NCBI GenBank assembly: GCA_022835595.1
Contig: BQUP01000002.1
Location: forward strand, 248,001 to 312,000
Direction: 5' to 3'
Source: Cystobasidium ongulense
Lineage: Eukaryota > Basidiomycota > Cystobasidiomycetes > Cystobasidiales > Cystobasidiaceae
DNA length: 64,000 nt
Position 1 is the stretch's first letter. Every line of letters starts with the position of its first letter. Both the position numbers and the translations under genes were made by a program. This document shows positions 37,647 to 49,408 of this stretch, in pieces. A model generated the notes under the pieces. It made no database searches. It saw only the letters and a list, made by a program, of their open reading frames with translations, and was not told where the DNA came from.

Positions 37647-38255
37647 TTTTATATATGACGAAGGTGACAGTGAAAGAACGTTGAACGGAGGCAAATGGGG
37701 TGAGACGAGAAGAGTAGAAAGGAACGAGGGGGGCGGTAGACGCGTAAAGAGCAGTTGCAGGATAAGAATGAGAGACAGGAGGCTCTTGCGTGAAAGTTGA
37801 AGCTGCTGAAAAGAAGAAAGCGCCTGGTCTGAGATGTCGTTCACATTTCCTCCCTTGCCTTGCTGACAAGGTATGTTAATATGGGCGTGGCGGGAAAACT
37901 CAAAGGAGGCTCCGCAACCGTGTAGTCCAGATCGGAAGGTCTGGTCGAAGAATGTTCACAGAGATCAATATCACTCTGAGAATTTGTGTCATTCAGTCTC
38001 AGTCTCGCTTGTTTGTGTGAGCTTGTACGAGTGCGATCGAGTCGCGCTTTTTGCGAGCCAGGGCAGCAGGTTCGGTCGAGTCGGCATGGCACGGCATACG
38101 CAACACACATACTTGAGTGCAATAATGATTATTTACGAGTGCTGCTGCGATTATGGGAAAATGTGAAATATCGCCAGGCCATGTATAACCTTACCGTCGC
38201 AATGATAAGTCTCTAGGGTACTGATTCCGATATGGCGCGACTTCTCCATTTTAAT
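37647..38255. other. Intergenic: promoter of paralog B and ASN1 3' flank
   Basis: 609 bp with no supportable gene. The AT-rich and CA-containing stretch at 38100-38220 may be ASN1 3' UTR. Confidence 0.45.
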
Positions 38256-40644
38256 CTACTCTTCGTCATACGCTTGCTCGTGGATAGCAACGCTACGTCC
38301 CGAAGGATCAGAAGCGCATCCCCATTCCTTCTTGGGGACCCATCTAACAGCTGTACTAGCAGCAGAATCTGATGGGAAATGACCGTCAAAGATTTCTCTG
38401 ATGAGGTAGGCTTCTTTGGTGTCTGGAGGCGATATCGACCATCTTTCTTCTGCTTTTGCCATCTTCTCATCACTGACGCTTTGCTCGGCGTATGATTTTA
38501 GACCATCAATCCATGAATAACCAACACCATCGCTGAATTGTTCCTTTTGGCGCCATAGGATCTCATCTGGAAGATATGGGCGTTCACCATCTATACCGAC
38601 ATCGAATGCTTTTCGGAGAATATACTGGAGGATCGACATAGTCAGCAATGTTTCGAAGCACTCTGAAGTCAGAAACAGACTGACCTTCTCCATCATTGGA
38701 CGACCATCGGCATCCTTCTGCTGCAACGAACCCTTGTTGAACATTTTCGCTTTGGCATCAATATTCATCGAGACCTCCAAGAATTCCTTATCTAAGAAAG
38801 GTACACGAGCTTCTAGACCCCAAGCCATAGTAGATTTGTTAGCTCTGAGGCAATCTGCAGTATGTAGGTTCTTGACTCTCTTGACACATTCTTGGTGGAA
38901 AGAGGTAGCATCTGGAGCGGCGTGGAAGTAGAGGTAGCCTCCGAAGATCTCATCTGATCCTTCACCTGATAGGACCATCTTTACACCCATAGCTTTGATC
39001 TTGCGTGAGAGGAGGTACATAGGAGTACTTGCTCGCACAGTGGTAACGTCGTATGTCTCAAGGTGGTAGATAACATCGGGAACGGCATCGAGACCTTCTT
39101 GGACTGAGAAGGTATACTCGTGATGCACAGTGCCGAGGAAATCTGCTGCTTTGCGAGCGGCCAGCAGATCGGGAGATCCAGGTAGACCGATGCTGAAAGA
39201 GTGTAGTCGTGGCCAGGCAGTGAGTGTGGATTGCTCATCTAAAATGAAACGAGTCCGTATCAGTTCCGTTCAGGAAAGCTTCGAATTGAACTAGGAATTG
39301 TACTACTCACCCTCTGCAATGTCATCCTCGACTACACCAGTCAAGCCATCGGAAGCTCCATTGGCAGCGTCACCGTTCTGAGCTGTCTTTTTAGACAAAG
39401 AAGAAGCTCTAGCTTTCGATCGACCTCTTTCTTGCGCTTCCACTACCTTTTCAGTCTCTCTTGCAGCGATAGCAGCGATGAGGGAAGAATCTAGACCACC
39501 GGAAAGCAGGACACCATAAGGTACTTCAGACATCAATCTCTTCTTGACAGCTTTTTCTAAAGATTCTTTGATCTTCTGTAGATCTGCTGGTCCATGTGGA
39601 ATATCTGCCTCTGATCCGCTATCTCCTTCCCACCACGTAGGCTTGTAGTAGCGTTCTGTCTTTCCAGTCGCGGAATCGTAAAAGTGTCCAGGTGGGAAGG
39701 TGATCAACTGGTCGCATTCATCGTGTAGTGCTTTGAGCTCAGATGCAAAGTAGATGGTGGAAGGGTCGGAAGAGTTCCAGCCTTGGTAGAGTGTTGTGAT
39801 ACCGATAGGGTCACGAGCAGCAATCATGCGCGGTGGCTGAACTGTTGTATCGAGAAGGACGAAGGAGAACATGCCGTCGAGCATCTGGCAGTACTTCTCG
39901 GGCTCGTTCTCGCGGTGCTACACGAGAAGAAGGTCGCGACGATTCGTCAGTCTGAGGTATACGCTTTCTACAAAAACATAAAGTTCGATATTTCTAAATT
40001 TCGACTCACAAGATACATGATGACCTCGCAATCGGAATGAGTCTTGAATTGAGCAGGGTTCTTCAAGTTCTTTCGGAGTGTTCTGTGGTTGTAGATTTCA
40101 CCATTGACTGCGAGCAGGATCTTGCCATCATCCGAAGTGAGAGGTTGAGCACCAGTGTCTACGCCGACGATAGCTAGTCGCTCGTGGCATCTGCAGGGTT
40201 GTTCGCAGAAAGCGTTGCGTGATTTGAGAAGGTATGTTATGCGTTGAGGTGAGGATAGAGGCGGTCGAACGGACGGGTCAAGCGGACAAGACGTCGAGCG
40301 GGGTTTGGAAGGTTTCAGACGCGTGTATGGAGCAGTATTGAGGGTATCAGCAGACATTAAACAGTCAGTTGTTAGGGTCTCCTTCGCAATAGCTTTCCTT
40401 GCAGCCATCATGCAGACGTGGGCGAAACTCACAGGATGGAGTTGGAAGTCATAGCACATCCTGACCAGTCGGGGCCTGGAGGGACAGAAGCCAGCACAGC
40501 ATCAGCACTGGACACACACACACACACACGCATGCACGTCGCACACACACCTCTATGCCTCAGGCGCTTGCTCAGAGCGAGAGCTTTTGTCCGGTACTCT
40601 TGGACATTGTCGTGGCGGTTGTAGCAGGCGAAGATACCGCACAT
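38256..40644 (-). CDS. ASN1: Asparagine synthetase (glutamine-hydrolysing)
   Basis: Makes asparagine from aspartate, glutamine and ATP. Six exons (minus): 40644-40551, 40475-40433, 40190-40010, 39917-39311, 39238-38685 and 38624-38256, giving 615 aa. The class-II amidotransferase domain starts [12 protein letters not shown] with the nucleophile Cys2, followed by [32 protein letters not shown] and [13 protein letters not shown]. The synthetase domain has the PP-loop [68 protein letters not shown] and the C-terminal [14 protein letters not shown] roughly 50-residue Ser/Lys-rich insertion ([20 protein letters not shown]) follows the PP-loop and makes it longer than yeast Asn1. Intron 1 contains an (AC)n microsatellite; intron 2 is 242 nt, long for this window. 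Confidence 0.96.
40512..40529. repeat. (AC)9 microsatellite in ASN1 intron 1
   Basis: Eighteen bases of uninterrupted AC dinucleotide lie in the 75-nt first intron of ASN1, close to the 5' splice site on the coding strand (where it reads GT repeats). A second short CACACAC run adjoins the donor at 40542-40550. Confidence 0.85.
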
Positions 40645-41425
40645 GGCTGGTTGAAGCGGGAGGCGTAAGGTGGGAGCTTGAGGTGTGTGGTATGCGTAGT
40701 CAGGCAGCACTTGCTTCCCTCTTGCTGCCGTGTAGAATGGCCTTCAAGGTCAAAAGCCGAGTCAGCGACGACAATCCGGAATCCTGCGAACTCCAAATTT
40801 TCGATCACTTGGCGGGCGAATGGAGGGTGTGGCGGATATCATCCAGAACTCGGTGGAAGAAGAGATAAGATACATGTTGGACACTATTATTCTACTTCAT
40901 CCAGTATAAGCTACATTTCAGTACTAGAGACGGAGTGAGGTAAGGTAAAGTAGAGTGAAAAGGAAACAATATCCTGAAGACCTAAGACTACAAATGCCGA
41001 GAGATAGAGCGAAGAGAGGGAGAGAGAGGAAAAAGATACAAGGTCTATGACAGACGTCTATGGTTGTTTGATACGAGAGACAGTAATAGTAGCAGCATAG
41101 CGACGTAGGGGTAATACGACCCAACCATTGTGGGTTTTGGAAGAAAAGTCGAAGAATGATCTGCTTGTGAGGGAGGAGCCAACAGTACAAAGGCCGACGA
41201 CGTGGACGTACAGGTGGAAATCTTGAGTCTACAGATAGCCTTGGGCATATCGAAAAGTTCTGACTCGATACGAATAGCAGTAAGGAAACCTTCTGTTGCA
41301 CATATATATAGCTGATAGTCGTAGAAGAGCCGAATAGTGATGTTTCGTAGCATTTGTGTTTTAATATCGGCAGTATACCTAGCAGGGAAACAGAATTATG
41401 TGTTTACTGAATCTTGGACAATGGA
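40645..41425. other. Intergenic: ASN1 promoter and 3' flank of the 884-aa orphan
   Basis: 781 bp. The ASN1-proximal part contains TGAGTCA-like elements on neither strand that I could confirm; GAGTCAGCGACG at 40758-40769 is the closest. The purine-rich tract 41000-41035 probably belongs to the orphan's 3' UTR. Confidence 0.35.
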
Positions 41426-44080
41426 TCAGATGGATCCAAATTCGAAATCTTCGGCGAAAGAATCACCCTGATCCAGGAAAAGTCTTAATCTAGAAGGAGA
41501 TCTCGAGGAGCCATTCCTAGCTCTATTATGTAACATACTCCTTGACGATCTCACCGAGGGGAAACCAGGAGCATCATTGTTCAGAATTTCTTCCGAAGCC
41601 TGAACGAAAGTATCAAGTGGAGTAGAAGATAAAGATCTTCTCCGTTGAGAAGCATAATTCTGGTCCCATATTCCACCACCAAAGTTATTTCGACCATCGT
41701 TGTCATTGTCACTATCACCCAGCCCAACGAGACCAAGTGAAGAAAACAGCAATCCACCAGGAGAAGCGTTCGTTGTAGTATGAACGAGCGGGTCTAGTAA
41801 CGTAAGACTCTTGCTTCTTAAGCGTGAAGCAGTGCTTCCACCATTTGATGAGGAACCCGGAGACCTGACAGTAGGAAATTCGAATGGAAGGACGAGTGGA
41901 GATTGAGAAGGTGATGAAGTAATCGATGAAACACAAGGTGCCAGTCCAAAATCCACACTATCGTAGAGAGATTTTACAATTTCCGAAGGTAGGAATAATG
42001 GCAACCGAAGCTTATCACCTGCACGCTCAGGAAGTGTAGCATTACCAATGTATGTCTTCTTGAATGTCGATGTGCGCTCATCGGCACCAGTCGATTGAAG
42101 CTCAACAAGTACAGCTGGCGTTTTCCCCATCATTACGGAAAGTAACGAGGGGGGTAGAGGAGGCATTGAAACAGAATCTTGGGTCGGACGAGCCAAACGA
42201 GACGAGAATAATCCAGTCGGTCCCGCATTCGAAAGGGGAAGATAAAGAGGTATCCGCAATGCATCGTCTGCTGTGACTTCCCTAGATCCAGCTTTCTTCC
42301 CTGATCGATATCTCACGAGCTCAAGACTGGGCGTCCATCGCATTGTTGTAAGCTTACGGCGTCCCTTATCTTCCGCACTTGTTACACTTCCACTCGAACT
42401 GCTCTTCTCCTCCTCATCCCTACTTGAAGTAGTAGATTGTTCTTCGGCATGGTTATCGTCATAAAGGTCCAGATCATCCATTGGTAGCATGATATCCTGC
42501 GGCTCTATCTCGATTCTTGCATAGTCGATTCCATCCGAATGTGACTGAGCGTCTCGCCAGGCCTGCTTTTCGCGCTCAGCCCTACTTGGAGTCGGACAAG
42601 AAGTAGATGGAGAACAATGATCCGAAGGGCTTGTTCCAGGAGTGAACACGTTGAGACTATGGCTGGGCGAGGTGGACAAGGTGTTGAGCGAGGTGGCAGA
42701 ATATGCTAATTCCGGTAATGAGAGGCTAGTGAATGAATGAGCGGAGGCCAAGTGGGTAGCTCCAGTGTACAGCGATATGGGTATACCTATTTGCGGATAC
42801 TCTGCATCTGTACTGCTCTGCTGGTCGTGTAGAGCTTGCTCTTGCTCTCGCCATTGTTCCTCTGAAGCCGCATCGCACGCTTCGCAAAAATCTTGACCGA
42901 CTGCCAAGCCTGTGCCCTGTTCCTCCTCGTAGACGACTTCAATGTGGTCGACTTCTTGCTCATCGTCGTCATCACTCATCTCGCTGTGAGCAGAACTGTT
43001 AGGTGAGGCATTCGTCGAATCAGGTAGTGGTATAGCACACGGTTCCATGAATCCCGAGTCGCTGGGCCAGGGTGCTTCTTCCGATATTGGAAAGAGAGGT
43101 GACGTAGACGACAAAAAGGAGGAGGTCTCTAGATGCTGTGTAGAATCTTCAGCCTCTTCATCCATCAGCGCGGCGTGTTGAGCTGCTAGTGTCGAAGGTG
43201 GTGAAGAAGAAGAAGAGGACGATGACGAGGCATAAGACTGCCAGCCATGCTTGATAGATAGATGAACATATGGCTCTCTGAATTCCCTCTCACTTTGAGT
43301 GGGTATCCGCATTTGGCGGCTTTGATCCTCTTCTTCTTGTTCGACTTCATCGTCTTCAGCGTCCGTGAGCATCTCGTCAAGGACGGAATCAAGCCAGTCT
43401 TCTTCCCTTCTCTTTCGTTCAGCTTCATCTTCTTCAAAGATAAGCACTTCATCTTCGTCGAATGTAGTTCTCTGACTCGTAGAGGCATATGGGTAGTGAA
43501 GGGAATGACTAGCAGGTTGAGGAGGAGGGGGACGCGTCGCAAAAGCATTGCTTAAGAGGACAAGCTGTCTTAAGCCGACAGCTCGACCTAGCACTGCTTT
43601 CTCTAGCTTCCGTTCAGTCAAAGAGTGGAGATGGTGTGGTGGGGTAGCGGAAGCGGCAACCACAACTTCTGGAGATACAGGTATGTAAGCGGAAAACGAT
43701 ATCCCTGAGGCTGAGCTTGAGCCAGCTGACGGGTCCAACGGTGGCAAAGGCGCTTGGATGTTTGTCGAGGATGCAGGAGGTTCGTTCGTGGAGGAGGACA
43801 GAGCACCTTGAAGGTCGAATAGAGGTCGTGAAGTAGTATATGAGAAATGCTCAGAGTCTGGCGTCGTTGCTACTGCTTCGAGATCGTCGAGACGTGCGGT
43901 GGATGATCGGAGCTCTTCATTGCCCGATTGAGGAGTGTCTCCATCGAGAGGGTGTGCAGCCGATGTAGAGGTGGATGGAGCAGGCGGCTGGACTGGAGAT
44001 GTGGTCGATGGCTCCCTGCTGTTGCTGCTGCTGCTCCGGAAGAAGCTCCAGCCAGAGCCGGAGGAGCTGCCGCCTATCAT
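41426..44080 (-). CDS. Hypothetical Ser-rich protein, 884 aa, single exon
   Basis: A single uninterrupted frame of 885 codons from ATG 44080, remarkable in an intron-rich neighbourhood. I do not recognise a family. It opens with Ser/Gly/Pro-rich sequence (GGSSSGSGWSFFRSSSSN). A short ordered-looking block at about residues 150-180 reads HSLTERKLEKAVLGRAVGLR, then LVLLSNAFATRPP. Long acidic stretches follow (LTDAEDDEVEQEEEDQSRQM). Further blocks are MRWTPSLELVRYRSGKKAG and LRIPLYLPLSNAGPTGLFSS, then a repeated-style LRLPLFLPSEIVKSLYDSVD. It ends LFLDQGDSFAEDFEFGSI. No signal peptide or transmembrane helix was found. Codon composition is like its neighbours, and the antisense strand has no better frame. 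It is probably a disordered regulatory or scaffold protein; function unknown. Confidence 0.8.
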   Translation of the reverse strand: MIGGSSSGSGWSFFRSSSSNSREPSTTSPVQPPAPSTSTSAAHPLDGDTPQSGNEELRSSTARLDDLEAVATTPDSEHFSYTTSRPLFDLQGALSSSTNEPPASSTNIQAPLPPLDPSAGSSSASGISFSAYIPVSPEVVVAASATPPHHLHSLTERKLEKAVLGRAVGLRQLVLLSNAFATRPPPPQPASHSLHYPYASTSQRTTFDEDEVLIFEEDEAERKRREEDWLDSVLDEMLTDAEDDEVEQEEEDQSRQMRIPTQSEREFREPYVHLSIKHGWQSYASSSSSSSSSPPSTLAAQHAALMDEEAEDSTQHLETSSFLSSTSPLFPISEEAPWPSDSGFMEPCAIPLPDSTNASPNSSAHSEMSDDDDEQEVDHIEVVYEEEQGTGLAVGQDFCEACDAASEEQWREQEQALHDQQSSTDAEYPQIGIPISLYTGATHLASAHSFTSLSLPELAYSATSLNTLSTSPSHSLNVFTPGTSPSDHCSPSTSCPTPSRAEREKQAWRDAQSHSDGIDYARIEIEPQDIMLPMDDLDLYDDNHAEEQSTTSSRDEEEKSSSSGSVTSAEDKGRRKLTTMRWTPSLELVRYRSGKKAGSREVTADDALRIPLYLPLSNAGPTGLFSSRLARPTQDSVSMPPLPPSLLSVMMGKTPAVLVELQSTGADERTSTFKKTYIGNATLPERAGDKLRLPLFLPSEIVKSLYDSVDFGLAPCVSSITSSPSQSPLVLPFEFPTVRSPGSSSNGGSTASRLRSKSLTLLDPLVHTTTNASPGGLLFSSLGLVGLGDSDNDNDGRNNFGGGIWDQNYASQRRRSLSSTPLDTFVQASEEILNNDAPGFPSVRSSRSMLHNRARNGSSRSPSRLRLFLDQGDSFAEDFEFGSI

Positions 44081-44878
44081 GACTGTTGTGCTGCAGGACG
44101 ATAAGCAATGGATTAGCGAGTATTGAAGAAGGAGACACCAAGCAGCACTTGCACTATAGCGCCTGCTTCACAGCCAGGGTGTAGACAGATGCTGTGTATT
44201 GTTTCGATGATTCGACACCTCGTTCAGGCGGCGACGCGCCCACGAAGAATGGCGCCGTAGTTGCGGTTGTGTGCGTGATAGAGATGTAATGGCGGTCAGA
44301 CCGATAGGTAGGTCGCGAGTGCGCTTCACCGCGTGGTGCAGTGGTCGTGTATGCCATGCAGGATGACAAGCTGCAGTCCACAATTGCAGCATGAACAGTG
44401 GGCGTGCTCGTTCATTCAGTGACTCGTCATCACGGTATGTGGTATGATAGACGCGAAGTCGAAGGTGTGCTGGCTGGATGACTCCGCCGGCGAAGGATCG
44501 GGTGAGTCGAGAGTCGGGAGGATGCTCGTAGACAGCGACCTAACAGCAGGCTGGTCAATACGATACCTGCGTCCTGCTCGTTGTGTATAAGCAGTGTCCA
44601 AGCTGCTAGGTGTCCATTGCATTGACAATGTCCAGCAATCGAGATGTGGCGAATGGATAGCAAATACCATGCAAAAGAGTGACAAGGAAGCGAGTAGAGC
44701 ATAGTTCAAGAGCAAGATTATCTTCCACCATCTGCCACGCTGTATGTATATCGTGCATGCTTGCTTCTCTTCCATCTAGCCATTACCGCTATACTAGTAC
44801 TGCATCGTCAACAAAGAGAGAGCTCGTTACTGATGTACATACAAGATTGCCGTGCTACTCGAGCGTCTCTTCCTCTCA
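44081..44878. other. Intergenic: promoter of the 884-aa orphan and CDC27 3' flank
   Basis: 798 bp, both flanking genes transcribed leftward. Several short overlapping frames exist on both strands, but none has a recognisable protein or splice pattern. Confidence 0.4.
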
Positions 44879-47800
44879 TTACCTCATGTCGGCATCGCTC
44901 TCTCCGGTCTCGAGCAGCGAACCATTCTCATCGCTCCTGTCCCCCGCTCTAGTCTGATGATCATCGTCATTCTCCTCATCACCTTCATCCTCACCTTCCG
45001 ACTCTCCCTCGCTACTCTGACCAGCATGCTCGATAATCTCCCTAATCCTTCCAGCAGCGCGAGGTTCCAAATCCTGAGCGATAGTTAGATTCCTAGTCAT
45101 ATTAACCTTATCTCCCATAGCACCATACAATTTACCAAGTAAATAATGAACGTTGAATTCATCAGGTGCCATATCCCTAACGAGCATCAAGTCTCTCAAA
45201 GCAGAATCGAAATGCTTCAATTCCATTAACATTCGTACTCTTTTGAATCTGACTGCTGGACTTGTAGGTGCCAAGAGACACGCTCGCTCATACATTTCAA
45301 GAGCTTCTTTCTTGCGATCTAGCTTTTCCAGTACAGTTCCAACGCAGCATACGAGCATCGCATTCGAAGAATTGATCTCTACTGCTTTCCGGAAGTGGTA
45401 TTCTGCCATTCGGAATTTATCCGTTTTCATATAGACATTGCCCAAGCCAAACCTGTATGACAACGCACAATGTTAGCAAGTCATCCTTTCGGTACTCGTC
45501 TCCATCGGCTGGAAGAATATCAATCTTACCATGCGTTATAATGACGAGGTTGTCGTCGAATAGCTTCACGAAAGAAACCAATAGCTACATCCCATTCATC
45601 CATAGTAACAGATTCATGCCCAGCAAGAGTATAAGCGTAAGGAAAAGCAGAATCACATTGAATAGCTCTCTTGAAGCATTTTAATGCATTTGCATGATCT
45701 TCGAGATGTGAAAACACATTGCCTGTAGCTATCCATGCGTAGGGTTGTGTCGGAGAGAGTTCAATGAGATCTTGTGCTAGATACGATAGTTGTGTAGGCC
45801 GATGTAAATGCCATAACAGAGTAGAATAGACGTCCAATCCATCAGGCGCGAAGGGCGCCAACTCTCGTAGCGTCACGAATGCTTTTTCAGCCTGATGCGA
45901 GAGTCTCTGTATTAGTCGACAATAACAAGGGATTTATTGTCTTCGAAGTCATACAAAAAAAGCGTACCTTTGAGTATTCAAGGTTTTCATAATATGCTTC
46001 ACCAAGTATAAGGACTGCTCTAGCCGAGTCCCTCTGTTCCTTCGGCAAAGAAAGCACCGTTTTTATAGCATCGGGACATTCAAATTTACTCATATGTCTC
46101 GTTGCTTCAGCGAATGTCTTGTAAATTCCTCTTAACCAATTTTCAGCTAGGGCATCTTGAGCAGCTTCTAATTGTTTCCGATATGACATTTCTCGATCTG
46201 CCGTTGGTGCTGGTACGAGTGGTTGTGACACTGGCAATGTTGTCGATGGTGGAGGTACTGATTTATGGTATACTGGAGTTGTCATGGGTCGTGATGATGC
46301 CGCTTCGGCAGCCGAGGACCTCATTGGAAGAGAAGGAAGAGCATAGCCATGAGGTTCATTTTCCGATTGAACAGGTGGGGGAGAAGAAGAAGAGGCAGGG
46401 TAAAGTGCGCTGTTCGTATCTATAGAATGTGAAGATGAAGCAGTCGTAGCAGTACTTGCATCATCATAACTCGAAGGACCGGCTTTAGTCCTCTTCTTCT
46501 CCCTTGGATTTGACACTATCCGGTTTGCTTTGGCTGCAAAGTTACCTCCCGCTGCAGAAGCGTCGAGTGGAGTGTGATTCGCCATCGCACGTCGGGTGAG
46601 CTTATCCGTGCGGTGACTGTGCGTTTTGATATATCCAGGCCTTGGTAGCCCATCGGCTCCATCTTGTACATGGCCTGTAGCATTATCTGTCCCATCGACT
46701 AAAATATCCTCTACCTCGCCAAAATTGCCATTGGCACCTAGACCATTCGCTGACATGACACCACCTTGCTGCCGCCGTTCTTTAGCTTGATGAAACTGAA
46801 ATCCAAAAGAATCGTCTGGTGCCGTTTCGTCAATTTGATTGATGGTACGTTTCGCAGCTGGAGCCGGTCGACCATTGACAGGTATTCGCATCGCTATACC
46901 AGCTGGTCCAGCTTCTGGTGTTTCAGCTCCATTTTGGACGTTGACAGGAGTGAAAAAGCCACCAGTACTACTACTCGACGATGCGTTTCCATTCCTACTC
47001 ATCTCATTCTTAGCTGTTGCATTCTGTCCGAAGAGCAAACCTTGCCCAAATAAAGGTGCCGATTTCGCAGAAGCAGCGAAACCAAACAGGCCACCTCCGT
47101 TGCTTGATCCTGCTTGAGGTTTGGTTCTTCTCGCGGCATTCGGATTCCAGAAGCTGCTCTCGTCCCCAGCGCCTGGTCCATTCTCGATCGAGATTGATAG
47201 TCTAGGTCCAGCAGAAGGTTCCCGTGATCCAGCTCGTATTTTCCGAAGGTCAAAATCTTCCTCTTCGATGCCATCACTAGCTTCACCGAATCTAAAAGCA
47301 GCACCTTGGGAGTCTACAGGTGTACTCGTAGCAGCAGCTTGTTTTTTCCCATTACCAAAGAAAGGTTGACCGTTATCGAATTGAAAGCTAGGTGTAGAAG
47401 TACGAAAGAAGGAAGATTGTGAAGAGATAGAATTCGATCTTTGATCTGGTTGAATGTGTGATGAAGCGAATGGTACGTTTGATTTTGTCGATCCTCCTTG
47501 TGAGGAACCGGACCTTCGATTCGAATGGCGAGGATCCATGGGTGGGGCAGCTAGGAAGGAAGCTGGCGGGGGGTCTTGTTGTCTATCGATGGGATCTTGC
47601 ACTATCGGCACAGGTATTGGAGCGAAAAACTCTTCTGGATCCGCTGGATTGGCTGCATGATAGAGATTTGTTTGAGTAAAGTTACCATATGGGGCTTATT
47701 TGTCTAAGGAATTCCATCTACACTTACCTAGCTGACATAAACCTTCGTAGGCTTCCCAGCACCACCATGCAGATCTGAGAGCCTCTTGATATCGTTGTGC

Positions 47801-48432
47801 AGCAATCTCAGGCTTATTGGCTTGCTGCGCTAGCTTTGCCAGCGATAGTTGCACGCATACTTTCGAAGACTTCCCGACTCCGGCTTGCGGTTTCCCAAAG
47901 CACGCGTACTCGGGAAATGAGATATTGTCTGAGATGATGAGGAACGCTTGTCAGCGCTTGCTAGTCTTACACATGAGAGATGTAGCAGGTGCCTACCATT
48001 TCCATATATCATAAAGGCACGCTTTAGACATTCGCCTCCCTCGTTTGGCCTGCCGAGCCAGGAGCAGGCGTCTGAATATACCCAGGCGCATCTGACAGAG
48101 GCTTCGCAGGCTGGTCGTCTTGTGGAAGTACTGCTGCTTGAAGCAGGGGCGTGAGGCAGTGGGGGAGGTTCTACGATCGTGCTCTTGAGGAGTTCGAGCG
48201 CTTGTCTGTATTCGGTATTACGCGACAAGCTGAGCGCATGAAGAAAGGCGGCCTCTTCACTGAGGGGACATAGACACGAGTAGCGCTCTGCAATGAAGAG
48301 AGCGGTCTCGTTCAGCCCGAGTGACAGGGAGAGGTTCACGAGCCGCAGGAGCAGGTTGAGCACTTCGGGTGCACGAGCTGGATTTGGAAGCGTAGGCTGG
48401 GGCGTGAAGGCTGCCGTAGCTTGAGAGGTCAT
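44879..48432 (-). CDS. CDC27: Anaphase-promoting complex subunit APC3/CDC27
   Basis: TPR scaffold subunit of the APC/C ubiquitin ligase that receives the IR tails of Cdc20/Cdh1 and Apc10. Five exons (minus): 48432-47997, 47928-47728, 47652-45968, 45891-45530 and 45452-44879, giving 1085 aa. N-terminal TPRs (LNETALFIAERYSCLCPLSE; YRQALELLKSTIV; SAWWCWEAYEGLCQLG) are followed by a linker of about 400 Ser/Asn/Gly-rich residues carrying FG-like and Ser-Pro sites. The C-terminal TPR array is typical: DGLDVYSTLLWHLHRPTQLS, LIELSPTQPYAWIATGNVFS, ALKCFKRAIQCDSAFPYAYT, AIGFFREAIRRQPRHYNAWF, GLGNVYMKTDKFRMAEYHFR and RKKEALEMYERACLLAP. An acidic tail ends the protein. Order and length match fungal Cdc27/Nuc2/BimA. 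Confidence 0.96.
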
Positions 48433-49408
48433 GTTAAGAGGTGCTTGATGCGCTGCAGTGTCTGCGTGCTGCTCCTCCGTGCCTGCTGCAAGTGTCCCAG
48501 AATTGGAGCGTGTCTACACTCGAGCTAGTCTATTTGCCCGCCGGGCCATCGAGGCAAGCAAGAGGTACGACTTGAGGAGTTCTAGCCAGCCAGAATATCC
48601 TATCACAGCAGCTTGAGGGTGCGATAGTGTGATGAGATGGGATGGTTAGCCACTTGTCGACCTTGTCAAGAGGCAAAAGGCAATCGACCAGCAGCGACGG
48701 CCACCTAGACGAGCAGCTCGAGCAGGAAGACTGCCTCTTTCTATCGCACATGTTGCCAAACAAGATTCGCACATGCAAGCACTCTTATGACCAGGGTTAA
48801 TTAATATCTAGTAGGAAGCACATGGCTGGGTCTACTGCAGCCAGACGCGTACAAGCTATCATGATAGGACTTTTAAGAGAACCCACACCAAGATAAGAAT
48901 GAGCAACCAGATGAGCATGGTCGAAGAGCGTACACGGGATCTTGAAGACCTACTAACCGCCTTTCTGACGGTTCTGTCCGTATTAAGATGTTGCGTCGTG
49001 CAGGTCTAGACTGAAGGTCTGACGGGCATCCACACCAAGACTGGGACAACGATGCTTATGACACGGGCAGTAGACCTGTACACACAACGATGCCATATTC
49101 TCATGTAGTCTTGCATCCATACATCGCTTAGCTTGACCGCCGTAGCTTTCCCATACTTCATACCCTGGGCCAAATGCGATTCTGGCTTCTTCAGGGTGCG
49201 TCTCTTCTGAATAGGAGGGCTGTCAGAGTAATGCAATGCCCATGTAACTATGCATGCTAGCCTGCTTGTGTACATAATCACGACTTTCTCTTCATCCATC
49301 TCTTAAAAGTGATCGAGGGCCTTCGTCATGTTGCAGCAATTCACATCCAGAGAGTATCTCTTCTACGAACACAACGCGCAGGACACTAACAGTTCTAATC
49401 CATTCAAC
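48433..49408. promoter_or_regulatory. Divergent intergenic region, CDC27 / GST
   Basis: 976 bp. An in-frame upstream ATG for the GST gene lies at 49328 and would add 27 residues. No other gene was found on either strand. Confidence 0.45.
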
